Positions 32,737 through 45,082 of a DNA stretch of 64,000 nt are shown one piece after another. A model generated the notes under the pieces. It was given only the letters and a program-made list of their open reading frames with translations. It searched no databases and had not been told where the DNA came from. Location: NCBI GenBank assembly GCA_030789695.1, contig CM061139.1, positions 198,559,641 to 198,623,640 of the forward strand, given 5' to 3'. The translations under genes were made by a program, and so were the position numbers. Every line of letters starts with the position of its first letter. Positions within the stretch are counted from its first letter, which is position 1. This DNA comes from Scilla litardierei (Eukaryota; Streptophyta; Magnoliopsida; Asparagales; Asparagaceae).

Positions 32737-33760
32737 GGGTGTATTTGGTTTGAAGGAAAAAGGAAAGAAAAGTAAAGAAAGTTAGAAGGAAAACTATTTC
32801 CATTGTTTGGTTGGAAAAGAAAAAAAGGAAAGCGAAAATGAAAGAAAACGAAGGAAAATTTATATTAAAACTTTTCTTTGAGATTTTCCTCTTTTTGACC
32901 CAAGGAAAATGAGGGAAAGGAGACCTAATTAAACTAATTTCTCACACTTTCATGTATTTATATTTTTAGCAAACTAATTATATTTTTTAGCAAACATAAT
33001 TAGTTGTTATTTTTATTGAATCCACTGATTATTCATAAATTTGTATCAAAAAAATCATGAATAATTTGTGAAATTTTCAAAAAAATTAAGAATATTAGTA
33101 ACTTTCTATTCGCAGATTATTCGAAAAATTCACAAATTATTCACGAATTTTCAAATAAGTCACGAATAATTGATTAATTTTTCAAAAAAAATACTTTAAT
33201 ATATATTCATTTGTGAATTGTTCGAAATAGAGAATAATTTACAAATTTATAAAAATTCACGAATAATTTGCGATCTTTTAAAAATTCTTGAATTATTAAC
33301 GAAATTTTATATAGCTCGCGAATAATTGTTGTTTTCCAAATAAATTCTGAATCTTTAATTTATTTTCATACATGCATGAATTGTGCAAATAATTCATGAA
33401 TTTTTCAAAAATTCACAGTTGCTTGAAAAATCCACACACACCATTCGTTACAATTCGCAAATTATTTACTAAATTAATAATTTTTTCAAAACAACCAATA
33501 AGTTTTTAATTTAAAAATAAAATTTTAATTTATTATGATGGTAGAATGATTTGAATTCATAATGTAACCAGTTAAATTATTTTTTATTCATATTCAATGA
33601 GCAACATAATAAAATTAATTTCTATATTTTCCTTTCAACTTTCTTCCCAATTTTCCTTAGTAACCAAACACGAGAAAGAACCTTATTTCATTTTCCTTCT
33701 TTTTCTTTTTCCTTTTCATTTCAATTTTCTTTCTTTCCTTTTCCTTCAAACAAACACACC
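32737..33760. mobile_element. TIR element with TAA duplications (PIF/Harbinger-like), 1024 bp
   Basis: The left end reads GGGTGTATTTGGTTTGAAGG and the right end, read inward, GGTGTGTTTGTTTGAAGG, both followed by GAAA(A)AGGAAAGAAA. TAA lies outside both ends (32734-32736 and 33761-33763). The interior is very AT-rich with repeated AATTCACGAATAATT words. No transposase frame. Confidence 0.75.
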
Positions 33761-34171
33761 TAAAGGCCCCCCTTTATCGCTCACCCATATCTGATACCTT
33801 GAAAGACTAATGTCCAATGATGGAGCTCAGCCAGGAATGGAGTCGGGGATGGTGGATGTTCAGGCGGCCTTACTTCAAGTAGATGTGAGGTGTAGATACC
33901 CTCCTGACATGGCTCTGGCAGAGTTTTTGTGTTTTTAATGATATGGTTGAAGATGAAATGTTACCTGATGATGTGTTGATGGTCTCAGACACTTCGAATC
34001 AGTTGTCTCAATCTAAGTTCGTAGCGCATACATGTCCCCTCATCCTAGTAAAGGTAATAACCTGGGACCTCATGCTCAATCCTGTTAATGGATTTCATCT
34101 TTTGGAACTGTAAAGGACCCGGCAATGATTCTTTCAGTAGAGGAATTCGAGAGGTGTTGGATAAATTCAAG

Positions 34172-34968
34172 TGTTAGCACTGGAAGAAAAAGATCTATGG
34201 CTGCAGAAGAAAAACAGAGAGTTAAAGGTCGAGTGAAAACAAAATACGAATAAGAAGGAAACAGGAAAACCGAGACAGGGACGAGGAACTGCGCCGTGGA
34301 CGAGCCATGATGCCGGCTGTTCCACAAGGTTAACGCAGTCGCGTCTGGACGCGTCCACTCGCGGCCAGAAGCGTGGAGCTTGCATAGAGAGCGATACCCA
34401 GGAGAGAAGAAATTTAGGTGAGGAAGAAGAACCGAAGTTTTCTGGTAGTTGAAAAAACCCTTGACGGAAGAGTTTATATAGAAGAAAAGAATGACTGTTG
34501 GAATTTAGTCATGAATGCAGGCATTAAACAAAAAATGACTGTTAAGAATATTAACGTCAATTTAATGAAATAAAACGTACTGGCCAATTTAATGAATAAA
34601 ACGTACTGGGCCTATTGAATTCAAAAAAGTAAAATGGGCTAAAAAATACGAGTCAAAACTCGGGCACTCCGCGCGCGCAACCGTGAACCCCCCCCCCCTG
34701 CGCAGGCACGACGCCAGCGCACACACGCTAAGGGTTTCCGGATCCGTCGCCCAGATTTTCCATTCGGCCCAACCCGGATTGGGCTCGACCCCTTGCTTGG
34801 GCTCATGTGCACGCGAGCTACCCCCAATTTCTAGCACATTAACAAGTCCAATAGCCCATAGGAGAGAATCCTATTATATACCCACTCAAGGGTGTTGGCC
34901 TATCCAATGTGGGACTAAACAAGAGAGTGGGAGTGAACAAATGGCCAAGTGAGCCATTAATTCCAACA
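34172..34968 (-). repeat. 3' LTR of the Copia element
   Basis: Plus-strand edges TGTTAGCACTGG and TTCCAACA. Lacks a ~40-bp segment found in the other LTR. TATATAA-type box on the minus strand near 34455-34465. Confidence 0.9.
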
Positions 34969-35585
34969 ATCCCCCACTTAATGGCTCAAGAAGAGAAGAG
35001 AAAGATCCTGGGTAAAGAGGGATGAATACTTAAGTATCAATGTCTTTCGATTGAATTGATACGTAGTGAAGTGAGGTAACAACTTACTTTCTAATGAGTG
35101 AATAGCTCTTGAACTCATTAGAGTTCGATTGTGAACCCCCCACAACACATATTGTTCCTTTGAGTTTGTGCAAACTCCACGATACATAACAAGCGCTATA
35201 GGCCATGCGCACACCTTGGGTCTCGTGAGTGCTCTAGAAAGACTGCCCCTGTCTTTCATAGAGGGTGGCCAAACCCTCACACCCACATAGGTGGTTCATC
35301 AAGTGCTTCTCCATAGCACCACCAAAACTGGTTATGAAACCATTAAGAGTAACAAAGAGCATACAGCTCAACCTCTGCTTAAGTCCACCAAGTGCTTCTC
35401 AATAACACCACCAAAACTGGTTATGGACTTGTCTCAAAATGAATCCATCAAGTGCTTCTCAATAGCACCACCAAACTTGGCTATAGATTCAAAGAACACT
35501 ACCACACGCCATATGGATGGAAATGTAGTGTTTGTTAAGGATCATATGGCTTCGTTAGACCACACTGGGTATCAACCATATATCC

Positions 35586-36340
35586 TTAACTCATGGGCTT
35601 TAGCCCCATCCCCCTTGACGAATCAAGAACCACTTTCCTTGGCAATCCTTTGGTTAGTGGGTCTGCAAGATTTTTTTCAGACCTTACATATTCCAAAGAA
35701 ATTACTCCATTTTTCAGGAGTTGTTTAACCACACCGTGCCTGATCCGAATGTGTCTCTTCTTCCCGTTGTAGACACTATTTTTAGCAACACCAATGGCTG
35801 CCTGAGAATCACAATGAAGGGAAACTGGAGCAGTTTTTCCTCCCCATAAAGGCACGTCTGCCAACAGGTTCCTCAGCCATTCAGCCTCTTGCCCTGCCAA
35901 CTCAAGAGCAATAAATTCAGATTCCATGGTGGAGCGTGCTATACATGTCTGTTTGGAAGACTTCCAAGATATAGCACCTCCACCCAAGGAGAATAAAAAA
36001 CCACTAGTTGAACTAACTTCATCGTTATCTGAAACCCAGTTTGCATCACAAAAACCTTCTAACACAGCAGGAAATTTGCTGAAATGCAAACACCAATCAA
36101 CAGTCCCTTTCAGGTACTTTAATAAATGATGAAGAGCAGTCCAATGTTCATTACTAGGGTTATGAGTGTACCGACTTAGCCTGCTAACAGCATAGGCTAT
36201 ATCGGGTCGAGTACAGTTCATAAGGAACATCACACTTCCTATGATCTTAGCATATTCAGATTGAGAAATACTCTCTCCTAAATTCTTTTTCAAATGTATG
36301 CTAGGGTCATAGGGAGTTCTAGCAGGAACAACACCAAAGT
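35586..36340 (-). pseudogene. Copia reverse transcriptase end and RNase H, out of frame with the upstream polyprotein
   Basis: The reading [18 protein letters not shown] continues through [64 protein letters not shown] and [11 protein letters not shown] to a stop at 35586. These are the RT tail and RNase H of Copia elements. Relative to relatives, roughly 45-50 codons between MKDLGEAD and this segment are missing, and the frame shifts by one. Confidence 0.85.
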
Positions 36341-39300
36341 GACATCGGCTTCTCCTAGGTCTTTCATCTCAAATTGAGATGACAAGAAATTTTTGGTTTC
36401 ATTTACAATATCTAGATTATTCCCAAAAAGTAACATGTCATCGACATAGAGACAAATAATTACACAATCTGATCCTATAAGTTTAGAAAAAACACAAGAA
36501 TCAGATGTGTTTACAACAAATCCATTCCTTATTAAGGTGCTGTTGAATTTCTCATACCATTGCTTAGGAGCTTGCTTTAAGCCGTATAATGACTTTCTAA
36601 GCCTGCAAACCTTATTCTCTTCACCAGCAACTACAAAACCCTCGGGTTGGGACATGTAGATTTCTTCTTCTAGATCGCCATTTAGGAAGGCTGTCTTAAC
36701 ATCCATTTGATGTATGACTAACTCATGAATTGCAGCTAAGGCAATTAGAGTCCTAATGGTTGCAATCTTGGTCACATGAGAATATGTGTCAAAGTAGTCT
36801 AATCCTTTCTTTTGAGTAAAACCCCTGATCACAAGTCTAGCTTTGAATTTTTCTATCGATCCATCAGGTCTCATCTTTTTCTTGAAAATCCATTTATTAC
36901 TAATAGGCTTATTACCTTTAGGTAACTCGGCTAATTCCCAAGTTTGATTGGATACAATAGAATCAAGTTCGCTTTTAATAGCTTCTTTCCAAAAGCTAGC
37001 ATCAATGGATCTCATTGCCTCATCATAGGTTTTTGGGTCTTCTTCTATTAAAAAGGTAGACACTATCTCATCACTAAGCATATCTATACAACCATTTTCT
37101 GACAGAAAGGCAGTTATAAAGTCAGGTCCAAAATTGGTTTCAGTCCTTTGCCTCTTACTCCTTCTAGGTTCTTCACTAAAAGTAGAACTACATGTATGCA
37201 TATCAGAAGATATAGGTGAAGAAGAAGGAAGAGATTCTATGGGAGGTACAAGGGGCAAAGATCCTGTTAATTCCTTTTTCAAAGGAAAAACATGCTCAAA
37301 AAACTCTGCATCTCTAGACTCAGAAATAGAGTTATCTGTTAAGGACATGAATCTATATGCAGCACTATTATGAGCATACCCTATAAAAACAGTATCATAA
37401 GTTTTAGACCCAATGTTTGACTTCTTAAAGTCAGGTAGTCCTACCTTTGCCAGACACCCCCACACTCTAAGAAATTTAAGGTTAGGGGGATAACCTTTCC
37501 ACAATTCATAAGGTGTTTTGTCTAGTTTCTTATGTGGTACTCTATTAAGGATATGGCAAGCAGAGAGAATGGCTTCCCCCCACATGTCATCAGATAATCC
37601 TGAACTTAATAGCATGGCATTCATCATTTCTTTCAGAGTCCTGTTCTTTCGTTCAGCTATACCATTTTGTTGGGGAACATAAGGAGCACTGAACTCATGT
37701 ATGATTCCATTCTTCTCACAGAAGTCTTTTAAGGTATGTGAGCTATATTCTCCACCTCTGTCAGACCTAAACCTTTTGATTTTTCTATCAAGTTGGTTTT
37801 CTACTTCTGACTTATATTTAAGGAACATTTCTTCAGCCTCATCCTTAGTTTTTAGAAGATATACCCTAGTGAATCTAGAGTAATCATCTACAAAAGTGAT
37901 GTAGTAATGTTTTCCTCCTTTGCTTCTAGTAGATTTAAAGTCTGCTAGGTCTGAATGAATTAAACCAAGAAGTTCTGACTGTCTAACAGCAACAGGTTTA
38001 CACGGTTTTTTAGTGTATTTGGCTTCTACACAGATTTGACATTTAGAGAATTCAGACGAACTTGTAGCAGATATTAGATCTAAGTTATTTAATCTTTTAA
38101 TAGAAGCAAAATTGACATGCCCTAGTCGGCAATGCCATAAGTCTAAAGATTCAGCAATATAAGCAACAGCAGATTTATTCATTGAATCAGAAACTACATT
38201 CAGAACAAAGAGTCCATCACTCAGATAGCCCTTCCCAACAAAGTCTCCACTGCGAGAAATAACAACCTTGTCAGCCTCAAAGACAAGTTTTAGACCTGCT
38301 TTGTTTAGTAAGGCACCAGACACGAGGTTGCGACGCAGAGATGGGACATAAAGGACGTTGCTGAGGGAGAGAGTCTTTCCTGATGTTAGTTTCAGCATGA
38401 TAGTACCTTTACCAGCAACTCGGGAAGCGGCAGAATTTCCCATGAAGACGCAGTCTGTGTCCCCAGCATCCTTGAAGTCGTGGAACAGATCCTTGTTTGC
38501 GCAGAGATGTCTTGTCGCGCCAGTGTCTAGGATCCAATCAACGTTGTTGGCCACCATGTTGGCTTCAACGATGACAGCAGCAATGACTTCATCTGGTTCA
38601 GCAAGGTTGGCTTGAGCAGTAGAGCCACCTTGTTTCTGGGGTGGCTTTTGGGTTCCCTGGCGTTGAAAGCATTGGTAGGCTTTATGGCCAAGTTTGCCGC
38701 ACACATAGCAGACAATGCTCGGCTTATGGACCTTACTGTCTGGTTTGGTGAAGTGACCTGACTTCTTGTTCTGTCCTTGTTTAAAGGGCTTCTTCCCTTT
38801 ATTGTTGAACCTGGTTTTGTTGAAGGGGCCAGAGGATTCAACGATGTTAGCTTTGACAGAAATGACAGGAGAAGAGTCAGGCTTATCTTTGAGGCGATTA
38901 GCCTCTTCGGTTCGCATATGACTGATGAGCTCCTGCAGGGACAGATCTTTCTTCTTGTGTTTGAGATGGTTCCTGTACTCAGCCCAGGAAGGTGGGAACC
39001 GATCCAACAGCACGTTCGCCTGAAAGATCTCGCACATCTTCATGCCTTCGTTGAGAACATCTGCGCAAAGGTTCTCGTAGATATGTACTTGTTCCATGAT
39101 GGGCTTGTCGTCGAGCATTTGGAAGTGGAGCCACTTGCCAACAACATACTTCTTCTTTCCTGCATCATCAGATCCATACTTCTTTTCTAGGGAATCCCAA
39201 ATTAGTTTAGCAGACTTATGAATCATATATAAATCAAATAAAGAATCCTTCATATGATGAAGGAGGTGACAGCGAACAGTCTTGTTGTCTTTATCATATT

Positions 39301-39544
39301 TCATAATTTCTGCAGAAGCAGAAGAGTTGGCAGGAGGAATAACAGCAATAGCATCACCATCAACAGAAGTTGGCGGAGTGCCTGAAGGAGGAGGAAGAGG
39401 GGGACAGTCTTTGAAAAGGACGTAGTCAATTTCAAGCTGTTCAAAAAACATGAGTAGTTTTTGCGACCACCGTTTGTAGTTGGTACCATCGAGGGGTGCC
39501 AACTTGGACAGATCGAGGATTGACTTGGAAGGAGTGACAGCCAT
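36290..39544 (-). CDS. Copia gag-pol polyprotein, truncated by an internal deletion
   Basis: The start at 39544 ([20 protein letters not shown]) is the first ATG after the 5' LTR; a longer open frame upstream is LTR sequence. Domains in order: gag of the UBN2 type (about residues 20-240), zinc knuckle [14 protein letters not shown] (CX2CX4HX4C), protease [12 protein letters not shown], pre-integrase [13 protein letters not shown], and integrase with the D-D-E positions ([25 protein letters not shown]). Reverse transcriptase follows with [14 protein letters not shown] and YVDDMLLFG. At MKDLGEAD the frame shifts after a deletion and ends at 36290. The polyprotein would assemble particles, copy the RNA and integrate the DNA. 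This copy lacks part of the RT thumb, so it is defective. No other stops, so the damage is recent or single. Confidence 0.9.
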   Translation of the reverse strand: MAVTPSKSILDLSKLAPLDGTNYKRWSQKLLMFFEQLEIDYVLFKDCPPLPPPSGTPPTSVDGDAIAVIPPANSSASAEIMKYDKDNKTVRCHLLHHMKDSLFDLYMIHKSAKLIWDSLEKKYGSDDAGKKKYVVGKWLHFQMLDDKPIMEQVHIYENLCADVLNEGMKMCEIFQANVLLDRFPPSWAEYRNHLKHKKKDLSLQELISHMRTEEANRLKDKPDSSPVISVKANIVESSGPFNKTRFNNKGKKPFKQGQNKKSGHFTKPDSKVHKPSIVCYVCGKLGHKAYQCFQRQGTQKPPQKQGGSTAQANLAEPDEVIAAVIVEANMVANNVDWILDTGATRHLCANKDLFHDFKDAGDTDCVFMGNSAASRVAGKGTIMLKLTSGKTLSLSNVLYVPSLRRNLVSGALLNKAGLKLVFEADKVVISRSGDFVGKGYLSDGLFVLNVVSDSMNKSAVAYIAESLDLWHCRLGHVNFASIKRLNNLDLISATSSSEFSKCQICVEAKYTKKPCKPVAVRQSELLGLIHSDLADFKSTRSKGGKHYYITFVDDYSRFTRVYLLKTKDEAEEMFLKYKSEVENQLDRKIKRFRSDRGGEYSSHTLKDFCEKNGIIHEFSAPYVPQQNGIAERKNRTLKEMMNAMLLSSGLSDDMWGEAILSACHILNRVPHKKLDKTPYELWKGYPPNLKFLRVWGCLAKVGLPDFKKSNIGSKTYDTVFIGYAHNSAAYRFMSLTDNSISESRDAEFFEHVFPLKKELTGSLPLVPPIESLPSSSPISSDMHTCSSTFSEEPRRSKRQRTETNFGPDFITAFLSENGCIDMLSDEIVSTFLIEEDPKTYDEAMRSIDASFWKEAIKSELDSIVSNQTWELAELPKGNKPISNKWIFKKKMRPDGSIEKFKARLVIRGFTQKKGLDYFDTYSHVTKIATIRTLIALAAIHELVIHQMDVKTAFLNGDLEEEIYMSQPEGFVVAGEENKVCRLRKSLYGLKQAPKQWYEKFNSTLIRNGFVVNTSDSCVFSKLIGSDCVIICLYVDDMLLFGNNLDIVNETKNFLSSQFEMKDLGEADVTLVLFLLELPMTLAYI

Positions 39545-39570
39545 AGCGAAGTGATTAGATGTTTTCAAAT

Positions 39571-40406
39571 TGTTAGCACTGGAAGAAAAAGATCTATGGC
39601 TGCAGAAGAAAAACAGAGAGTTAAAGGTCGAGTGAAAACAAAATACGAATAAGAAGGAAACAGGAAAACCGAGACAGGGACGAGGAACTGCGCCGTGGAC
39701 GAGCCACTGCCTTGAAAACAACTACGGCCCGACCGTGGTGGTAATCGGATGATGCCGGCTGTTCCACAAGGTTAACGCAGTCGCGTCTGGACGCGTCCAC
39801 TCGCGGCCAGAAGCGTGGAGCTTGCACAGAGAGCGATACCCAGGAGAGAAGAAATTTAGGTGAGGAAGAAGAACCGAAGTTTTCTGGTAGTTGAAAAAAC
39901 CCTTGACGGAAGAGTTTATATAGAAGAAAAGAATGACTGTTGGAATTCAGTCATGAATGCAGGCATTAAACAAAAAATGACTGTTAAGAATATTAACGTC
40001 AATTTAATGAAATAAAACGTACTGGCCAATTTAATGAATAAAACGTACTGGGCCTATTGAATTCAAAAAAGTAAAATGGGCTAAAAAATACGAGTCAAAA
40101 CTCGGGCACTCCGCGCGCGCACCCGTGAACCCCCCCTGCGCAGGCACGACGCCAGCGCACACACGCTAAGGGTTTCCGGATCCGTCGCCCAGATTTTCCA
40201 TTCGGCCCAACCCGGATTGGGCTCGACCCCTTGCTTGGGCTCATGTGCACGCGAGCTACCCCCAATTTCTAGCCCATTAACAAGTCCAATAGCCCATAGG
40301 AGAGAATCCTATTATATACCCACTCAAGGGTGTTGGCCTATCCAATGTGGGACTAAACAAGAGAGTGGGAGTGAACAAATGGCCAAGTGAGCCATTAATT
40401 CCAACA
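39571..40406 (-). repeat. 5' LTR of the Copia element
   Basis: Same edges as the other LTR, plus the extra segment at about 39706-39746. The next minus-strand bases (ATTTGAAAACATC) are not a recognisable tRNA-Met primer site. Confidence 0.9.
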
Positions 40407-43313
40407 GCCATCGCTTCTTGATATTGCTGAATCGAGAATCTCAAAGGATATATCGAGGAAATATGTAAGCTCGACTTTTCTCTATCTACTATTGTTGATC
40501 CGTTGGTCTACTCAGGTGGGTTATGGGTGTGTTGTGATAATCATGCATTGAACCAGGAAATATGTTATTCCTCTCCTCATTTGATTCATGCTTTGGTTAG
40601 AAGAAGGGTGTGTATGACTTTCCTCTTATCTATTGTTTATGTGCCACTAGTTCGTTCTACTAAATGGCAATTATGGGATCAATTAGAGCATTTTGTCTAG
40701 GGGGTGGACATACCCTAGCTTGCAATGGGTGAATTTAAGTACATTCTCACTTCTACTAATAAGTCTGATGTAGTATTGCCTTCTTTCACTACATGCTCAA
40801 GGTCTCAAGTATGTTGTCTTCCAATAGTCTTATGGATCACCTCTATTTTATTGGTAATCCTTACACTTGGTATAGTAATAGACATGGGTCTGCTAGAGTC
40901 CATGAGTGACTTGACAGAGTGGTGGCTACTTCTTCTTGGTGTGCTTGGTTCCCTTATGCTTTAAAGGTAGATTTAAAGAAGGCATAGGATAGAGTTAGGT
41001 GTGACTTCCTGGAACAGACTCTGGTCCTTTTTGTTTTCATAGGACGTGGATCAAGCTAATTATGTTGTGTGACTCTTCTTCTCAACTTTTAGTATTGTGG
41101 AATGGCGAGACTTCGGAATGGTTTTCCACTGAAAGAGGTAAACGCCAAGGTGACCCTCTTTCCCCATACTTGTTCATGTTAAGCATGGAAAGTCTTGCTT
41201 TACTTATTAATGAAGCTGTGTCGGACAGATCATGGATACCTATTCTGATTGGTAAGGGGCTCTTGTAATCACCCACTTGCTCTTTGCAGATGACCTCTTC
41301 TGGTTTGGCAGGACCACATTGCAGCAAACTCAGCGGCTCAAGGAGATCTTCGATACTTTTTATGTCGCATCTGGAGCTTAAGTTAGTCTGGAGAAATCAA
41401 GATGCTATGTCTCAATGTATGTTAGGCATCGATATGCATTACGAATATGTTCTTCGTTGGGAGTTCAATTATCAGCAGACCTGGGGAAGTACTTGGAAGT
41501 GCCTTTAATACATGGGAGAGTGTCCAAGAACACGTTTAGAGAGATCGTGGAGAAGATTAGTTCTAAACTCTCTGGATGGAAATCAATATTGTTAAGTCTA
41601 GTTGGATGTGCAACTTTAATCTGTTTAGTCACATCTGCCATTCCAACATATTCTATGCTCACCACACGCTCCCCCAAGCATATTATAAAGGAGATTGAGG
41701 GGTTGAATAGATTATTTCTCTGGGATGGGATCGAAGGAAAGAGGAAATTCTTGTTAATTGGCAAGTGGGTTGTAATCCAAAGAAGTTAGGAGGTCTTGGA
41801 ATTAGGTATATGGAGTGGCAAAATGACGTACTTTTGCATAGATTAGCGTGGAGGTTTTTGATGGAGCCGAACTCTCTGTGGGTTCGAATTTTGAAATCGA
41901 AGTATAGAGTTCATTAATACATAATCTCCTATATTTCTGAAATGGATACTCTCGGATACTCGGATACTCTCCCATCTTCTTGGTCATATTCATGGAAAAG
42001 TTTAGTCCATGGTATGAAGTGTTTGAAGGAAGGACTTATGAAACGGGTAGGTGATGGGAGTCACTACTGAATTTTGGAGTGATAATTAGCCTGGGCAACC
42101 ACTGTCGACTATTGCTTCTCCCTCGTGTGGTGTGTATATTTCTCAGATACTGGTCCAGGAATTTATTCATAATGGTACATATAATGTGGAGAAAATATTA
42201 CTATCTGTTCCAGAAAATATTGCTCATCAAATTATGTCATATCCTCTTCCAAACGTAACATTATAGGATGATAGATATATATGGCATCTAACTTTCAATG
42301 GGAAATTTACTTCTCAGTTTTTATATCTGTATTTGTTGGATAAACATAACCAGAGCTTGGTTGATCATCATGCATGGATACAGAAATTGCCCATGCGCGC
42401 TCGATGGCTATACCTCTTATGGCTAGTCTTAAAAGTAAGGATTGCTATCAATGCTTTGCGAGATTTGTTGTGTGGGATCTCCGATATTATCTAATACAAG
42501 GGTCATATTCGTGCTCAGTCTGTGGCGTAGAGGCTGAAACTATATTTGTGTATTACGAGATTGCTGTGATCCCAAAAAGGGTTGGAATGTTTTCTTCCCT
42601 AGTTCTGTTTTTGGTGGATTTATCAACTAACTCTAGCAGAGTGGGTGAATGAATTTCTGAATGCGAAGACCTAACCCTTACATAAACTATTCATTTTGCT
42701 ACATGTTTGTGGAAAATTTGGGGTGCCCGTTGTAAAAGGGTTTTTTTGGCTGTTGATGAAGGTGATGAAGAAACATTTACTGTGAGACATATTTCTCTTA
42801 ATGCAGCAGAGGTGTCAAGAGTGTATGTTAAACCTAAAGTGGTTAATTCTGCTCTTTCTGTAATTAGGTGGTGTCCACCTGAATGTGGAGTAGTCAAACT
42901 TAATGTTGATTGGGCAAGCAAAGGGAATCCGGGTATTTCAACGGTAGGTGGCATCCTTCGAAATGACATGGGAATATGGCTACAAGGTTTCTCGGCCTAA
43001 GTTGGATGGGGCACCAATTTAAATGTTGAACTTCAAGCTATTACATTGGGTTTAGAGATTGCTTGGAATTGAGGTTTCAGGATATTACCTATGAATCAGA
43101 TCCAAAGGTTGCTCTTCTACTTATTGATTCACTCTCATCCACTTTCGAATTTGATACTAGATATTATGGAGTTTGCTTATCGATTTTGGCATTGTTCCAT
43201 TCGGCATGTTTTTCGTGAGGCTAACTTTTGTACTGATGCATTACCAAACTTGGGTTGCCGATTAGATGATGAATTGCGGATCTGGGTATGTCCACCAGCT
43301 TCATTATCACAGC

Positions 43314-43421
43314 TGTTAGGAGTATATGTATAGGGTCTTTAGTGCTTATTTCCCTTTGCATGTACTCTATATATATCGGGCTATTGCCCTTGGAATAATA
43401 CAAGAGAGTTTATTCCTAACA
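43314..43421 (+). repeat. left LTR of the TRIM
   Basis: 108 bp, contains CTCTATATATATCGGG (TATA-like). Confidence 0.92.
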
Positions 43422-43433
43422 TGGTATCAGAGC
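43422..43433 (+). promoter_or_regulatory. primer binding site, initiator tRNA-Met
   Basis: TGGTATCAGAGC directly follows the left LTR. Confidence 0.9.
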
Positions 43434-44974
43434 TAGGTTTAACCTAAACCCTAGCCGTCTTTTTGCTCCCTCCCCCGCCGCGTCTCCCACCCGTCGTCTT
43501 GCCCTAGCCAAGTCGCGACGTCGCCGCGAGTCGCGCCGCCGCGTCTCGCGCCCACGCGCGGCGCATGGGCGCGGACGCAGCAATCGCCCGCCCACGCGCC
43601 TTCCGCGCCCACGCGCCACCCACGCGCCTTCCGTGCGTTCGCATCGCGCCGCGCGTTCGCGCCGCCTCCGGCCCTTGCAATTTGGAGGCGATCTGTGTCT
43701 GCCTTCTACTACCGGCCTGCCGGCCTGCCCCCGTAGCCGGCTTCTTCTCGATCACTCTCTGATCTCGACCCCCCATGGGCTGAGATCTATTGATTTGGTG
43801 GTTTCCTGTTGATCTGCGCCTGTCCAGATCTGTTTTGCTTCGATCCCCTTTTTCTTGTGGGGTCAGATCCCGGCGTCTGCTTCTGTCCTCAGCGACTAGT
43901 TGGCGTCTGGTCGGAGAACTTCTTCTCTCCGGTCGGTGTTCCCTCGTTTTGGCCGGTATTCTTGCTTAGATCTCACTCCACATTGGCATCTGGTCGGTGC
44001 TGGTCTAGGCGTCAACTACGATTCAGTGGTTTTGGGCTGAGACGCCCACCCTGACCATGGCTTCCGTTGCAGCTGTGAGCTCCGGCTCTCCTTGTGCAGA
44101 TGGCCTCCATGGTGTCAGATCTGGCCCCCTTACCTCTAGGGTGCATCCGGGTTCCCTGACCGCTTCTGGAGCTGTAGTTGAAGGTGAGGCCCCCTTGTGC
44201 CCTCAGTCCGTCCGCGCCCGATCCGCCGATCCGAGTCTCCGTCCGCCTCCGTCCGAGTCCTGCCGCGCCGCGCGGCGCTCCTGGCCCCAGGCCGTGGGTC
44301 TGTCGTCACTTGGCGTTTCTGACCCCGAGTGCCGTCACTTGGCCGTGGTTTTGCCGATTGATTCTCGTTCGATTCTCGATCTACTGCGGTTCTTCTCGCT
44401 GGGCTCCCTCCGATCTGTCTGATCTGATCTTCGACTTGTAGATCTGCACCTGTGGGATTCAGCCCTGCTCTTCGACTTGCCGACTTGCAGATCTGTCTTC
44501 TGATCGGGTCGGAGTTTCGGATTCTTGGCTGCCTTCTCGCTGGGCTCCCTCCGATCTGTCTTCTGATTGGGCAAGAGCTTTGGATTATCGGTTTCGCCTG
44601 CGCTCGCGTTCGCTGCCGCGCCGCGCCCCTGCGCCGACTCCGCCTTCCTCTGCGGCACGTGCGACGCCTACCTCCCGCCTTCTGCTGTGCTTCTGTGCGG
44701 CACGTGCCCTTGTGCGACTCCGCCTTCCGCTGCCGGCGATCCTGTACGCCTCGCCTTCGCGCCGTGCCTCAGCCTGCTTCGAGCCGCGCCTCGCCTTTCG
44801 GGCCGCGTCGCGCCTGCTTCGGGCCGCGCCTCGCTATCGGGCCGCGCCTCGCCTGCTTCGGGCCGCGCCTCGCCTGCTTCCGCAATCTAGCCTCCGCCTC
44901 CTACGGATCTATATAAGCACAGTTTTTTATCTTTCCAAACTCAGTGTTGTTGATCCACCATGAGTTTGGGGGGG
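43434..44974 (+). other. GC-rich interior of the TRIM without retrotransposon proteins
   Basis: Long frames here (for example from 44057 and 44452) have Arg/Ala/Pro/Ser-rich composition and cross in several phases. They follow from GC-rich repeats such as GCCGCGCCTCGCCTGCTTCG (44760-44880). A CTCGCTGGGCTCCCTCCG block is repeated at about 44396 and 44537. The source of the insert was not recognised. Confidence 0.6.
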
Positions 44975-45082
44975 TGTTAGGAGTATATGTATAGGGTCTT
45001 TAGTGCTTATTTCCCTTTGCCTGTACTCTATATATATCGGGCTATTACCCTTGGAATAATACAAGAGAGTTTATTCCTAACA
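44975..45082 (+). repeat. right LTR of the TRIM
   Basis: 108 bp, near-identical to the left LTR. Confidence 0.92.

Larger units (their letters stand above)
34172..40406 (-). mobile_element. Ty1/copia retrotransposon, 6.2 kb, minus strand
   Basis: LTRs at 39571-40406 (5', 836 bp) and 34172-34968 (3', 797 bp) are near-identical except for a 39-41-bp segment present only in the 5' copy (39706-39746). Ends on the minus strand are TGTTGGAATTAATGG and AGTGCTAACA. A purine tract AAGTGGGGGAT precedes the 3' LTR. The interior encodes gag, protease, integrase, reverse transcriptase and RNase H in the Copia order. No initiator-Met primer site (TGGTATCAGAGC) follows the 5' LTR, and no 5-bp duplication flanks the element (TCAAG versus GCCAT). 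It is inserted in LINE ORF2. Confidence 0.9.
34088..43340 (+). pseudogene. LINE ORF2 (endonuclease, reverse transcriptase, RNase H), broken
   Basis: Starts at ATG 34088 (MDFIFWNCKGPG, the usual start of the L1 endonuclease) and is cut after 28 codons by the Copia element. From 40407: ISKDISRKY, GGLWVCCDNHALNQE, NPYTWYSNRHGSARV (endonuclease). Then DLKKA.DRVRCDFLEQTL, RQGDPLSPYLFML and, after frameshifts, an altered FADDL motif near 41280 (reverse transcriptase). EKISSKLSGWKSILLSL to 41790 is the thumb and connection. RNase H follows at 42860-43330 (WCPPECGVVKLNVDWASKGN, VGGILRND, RHVFREANFCTDAL). At least eight stops or shifts occur. Segments between the endonuclease and reverse transcriptase are missing (around 40960). 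Confidence 0.85.
43314..45082 (+). mobile_element. TRIM-type retrotransposon with 108-bp LTRs, 1769 bp
   Basis: The LTRs (43314-43421 and 44975-45082) begin TGTTAGGAGTATATG and end TTCCTAACA and differ at only a few positions. ACAGC is duplicated exactly outside (43309-43313 and 45083-45087). A canonical TGGTATCAGAGC primer site starts at 43422, and a purine tract GAGTTTGGGGGGG lies at 44962-44974. The 1.55-kb interior is GC-rich and encodes no gag or pol motif. It sits in the 3' region of the LINE. Confidence 0.92.

Noticed and set aside
39545..39721. N-terminal extension of the Copia polyprotein frame into the LTR
   Set aside because: The extra codons come from LTR sequence (the same peptide is open in the other LTR); the first ATG after the LTR at 39544 starts the conserved gag.
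43416..44963. Long overlapping frames on both strands in the TRIM interior
   Set aside because: High GC content suppresses stops; the peptides are Arg/Ala/Pro-rich and frame-independent, with no domain.
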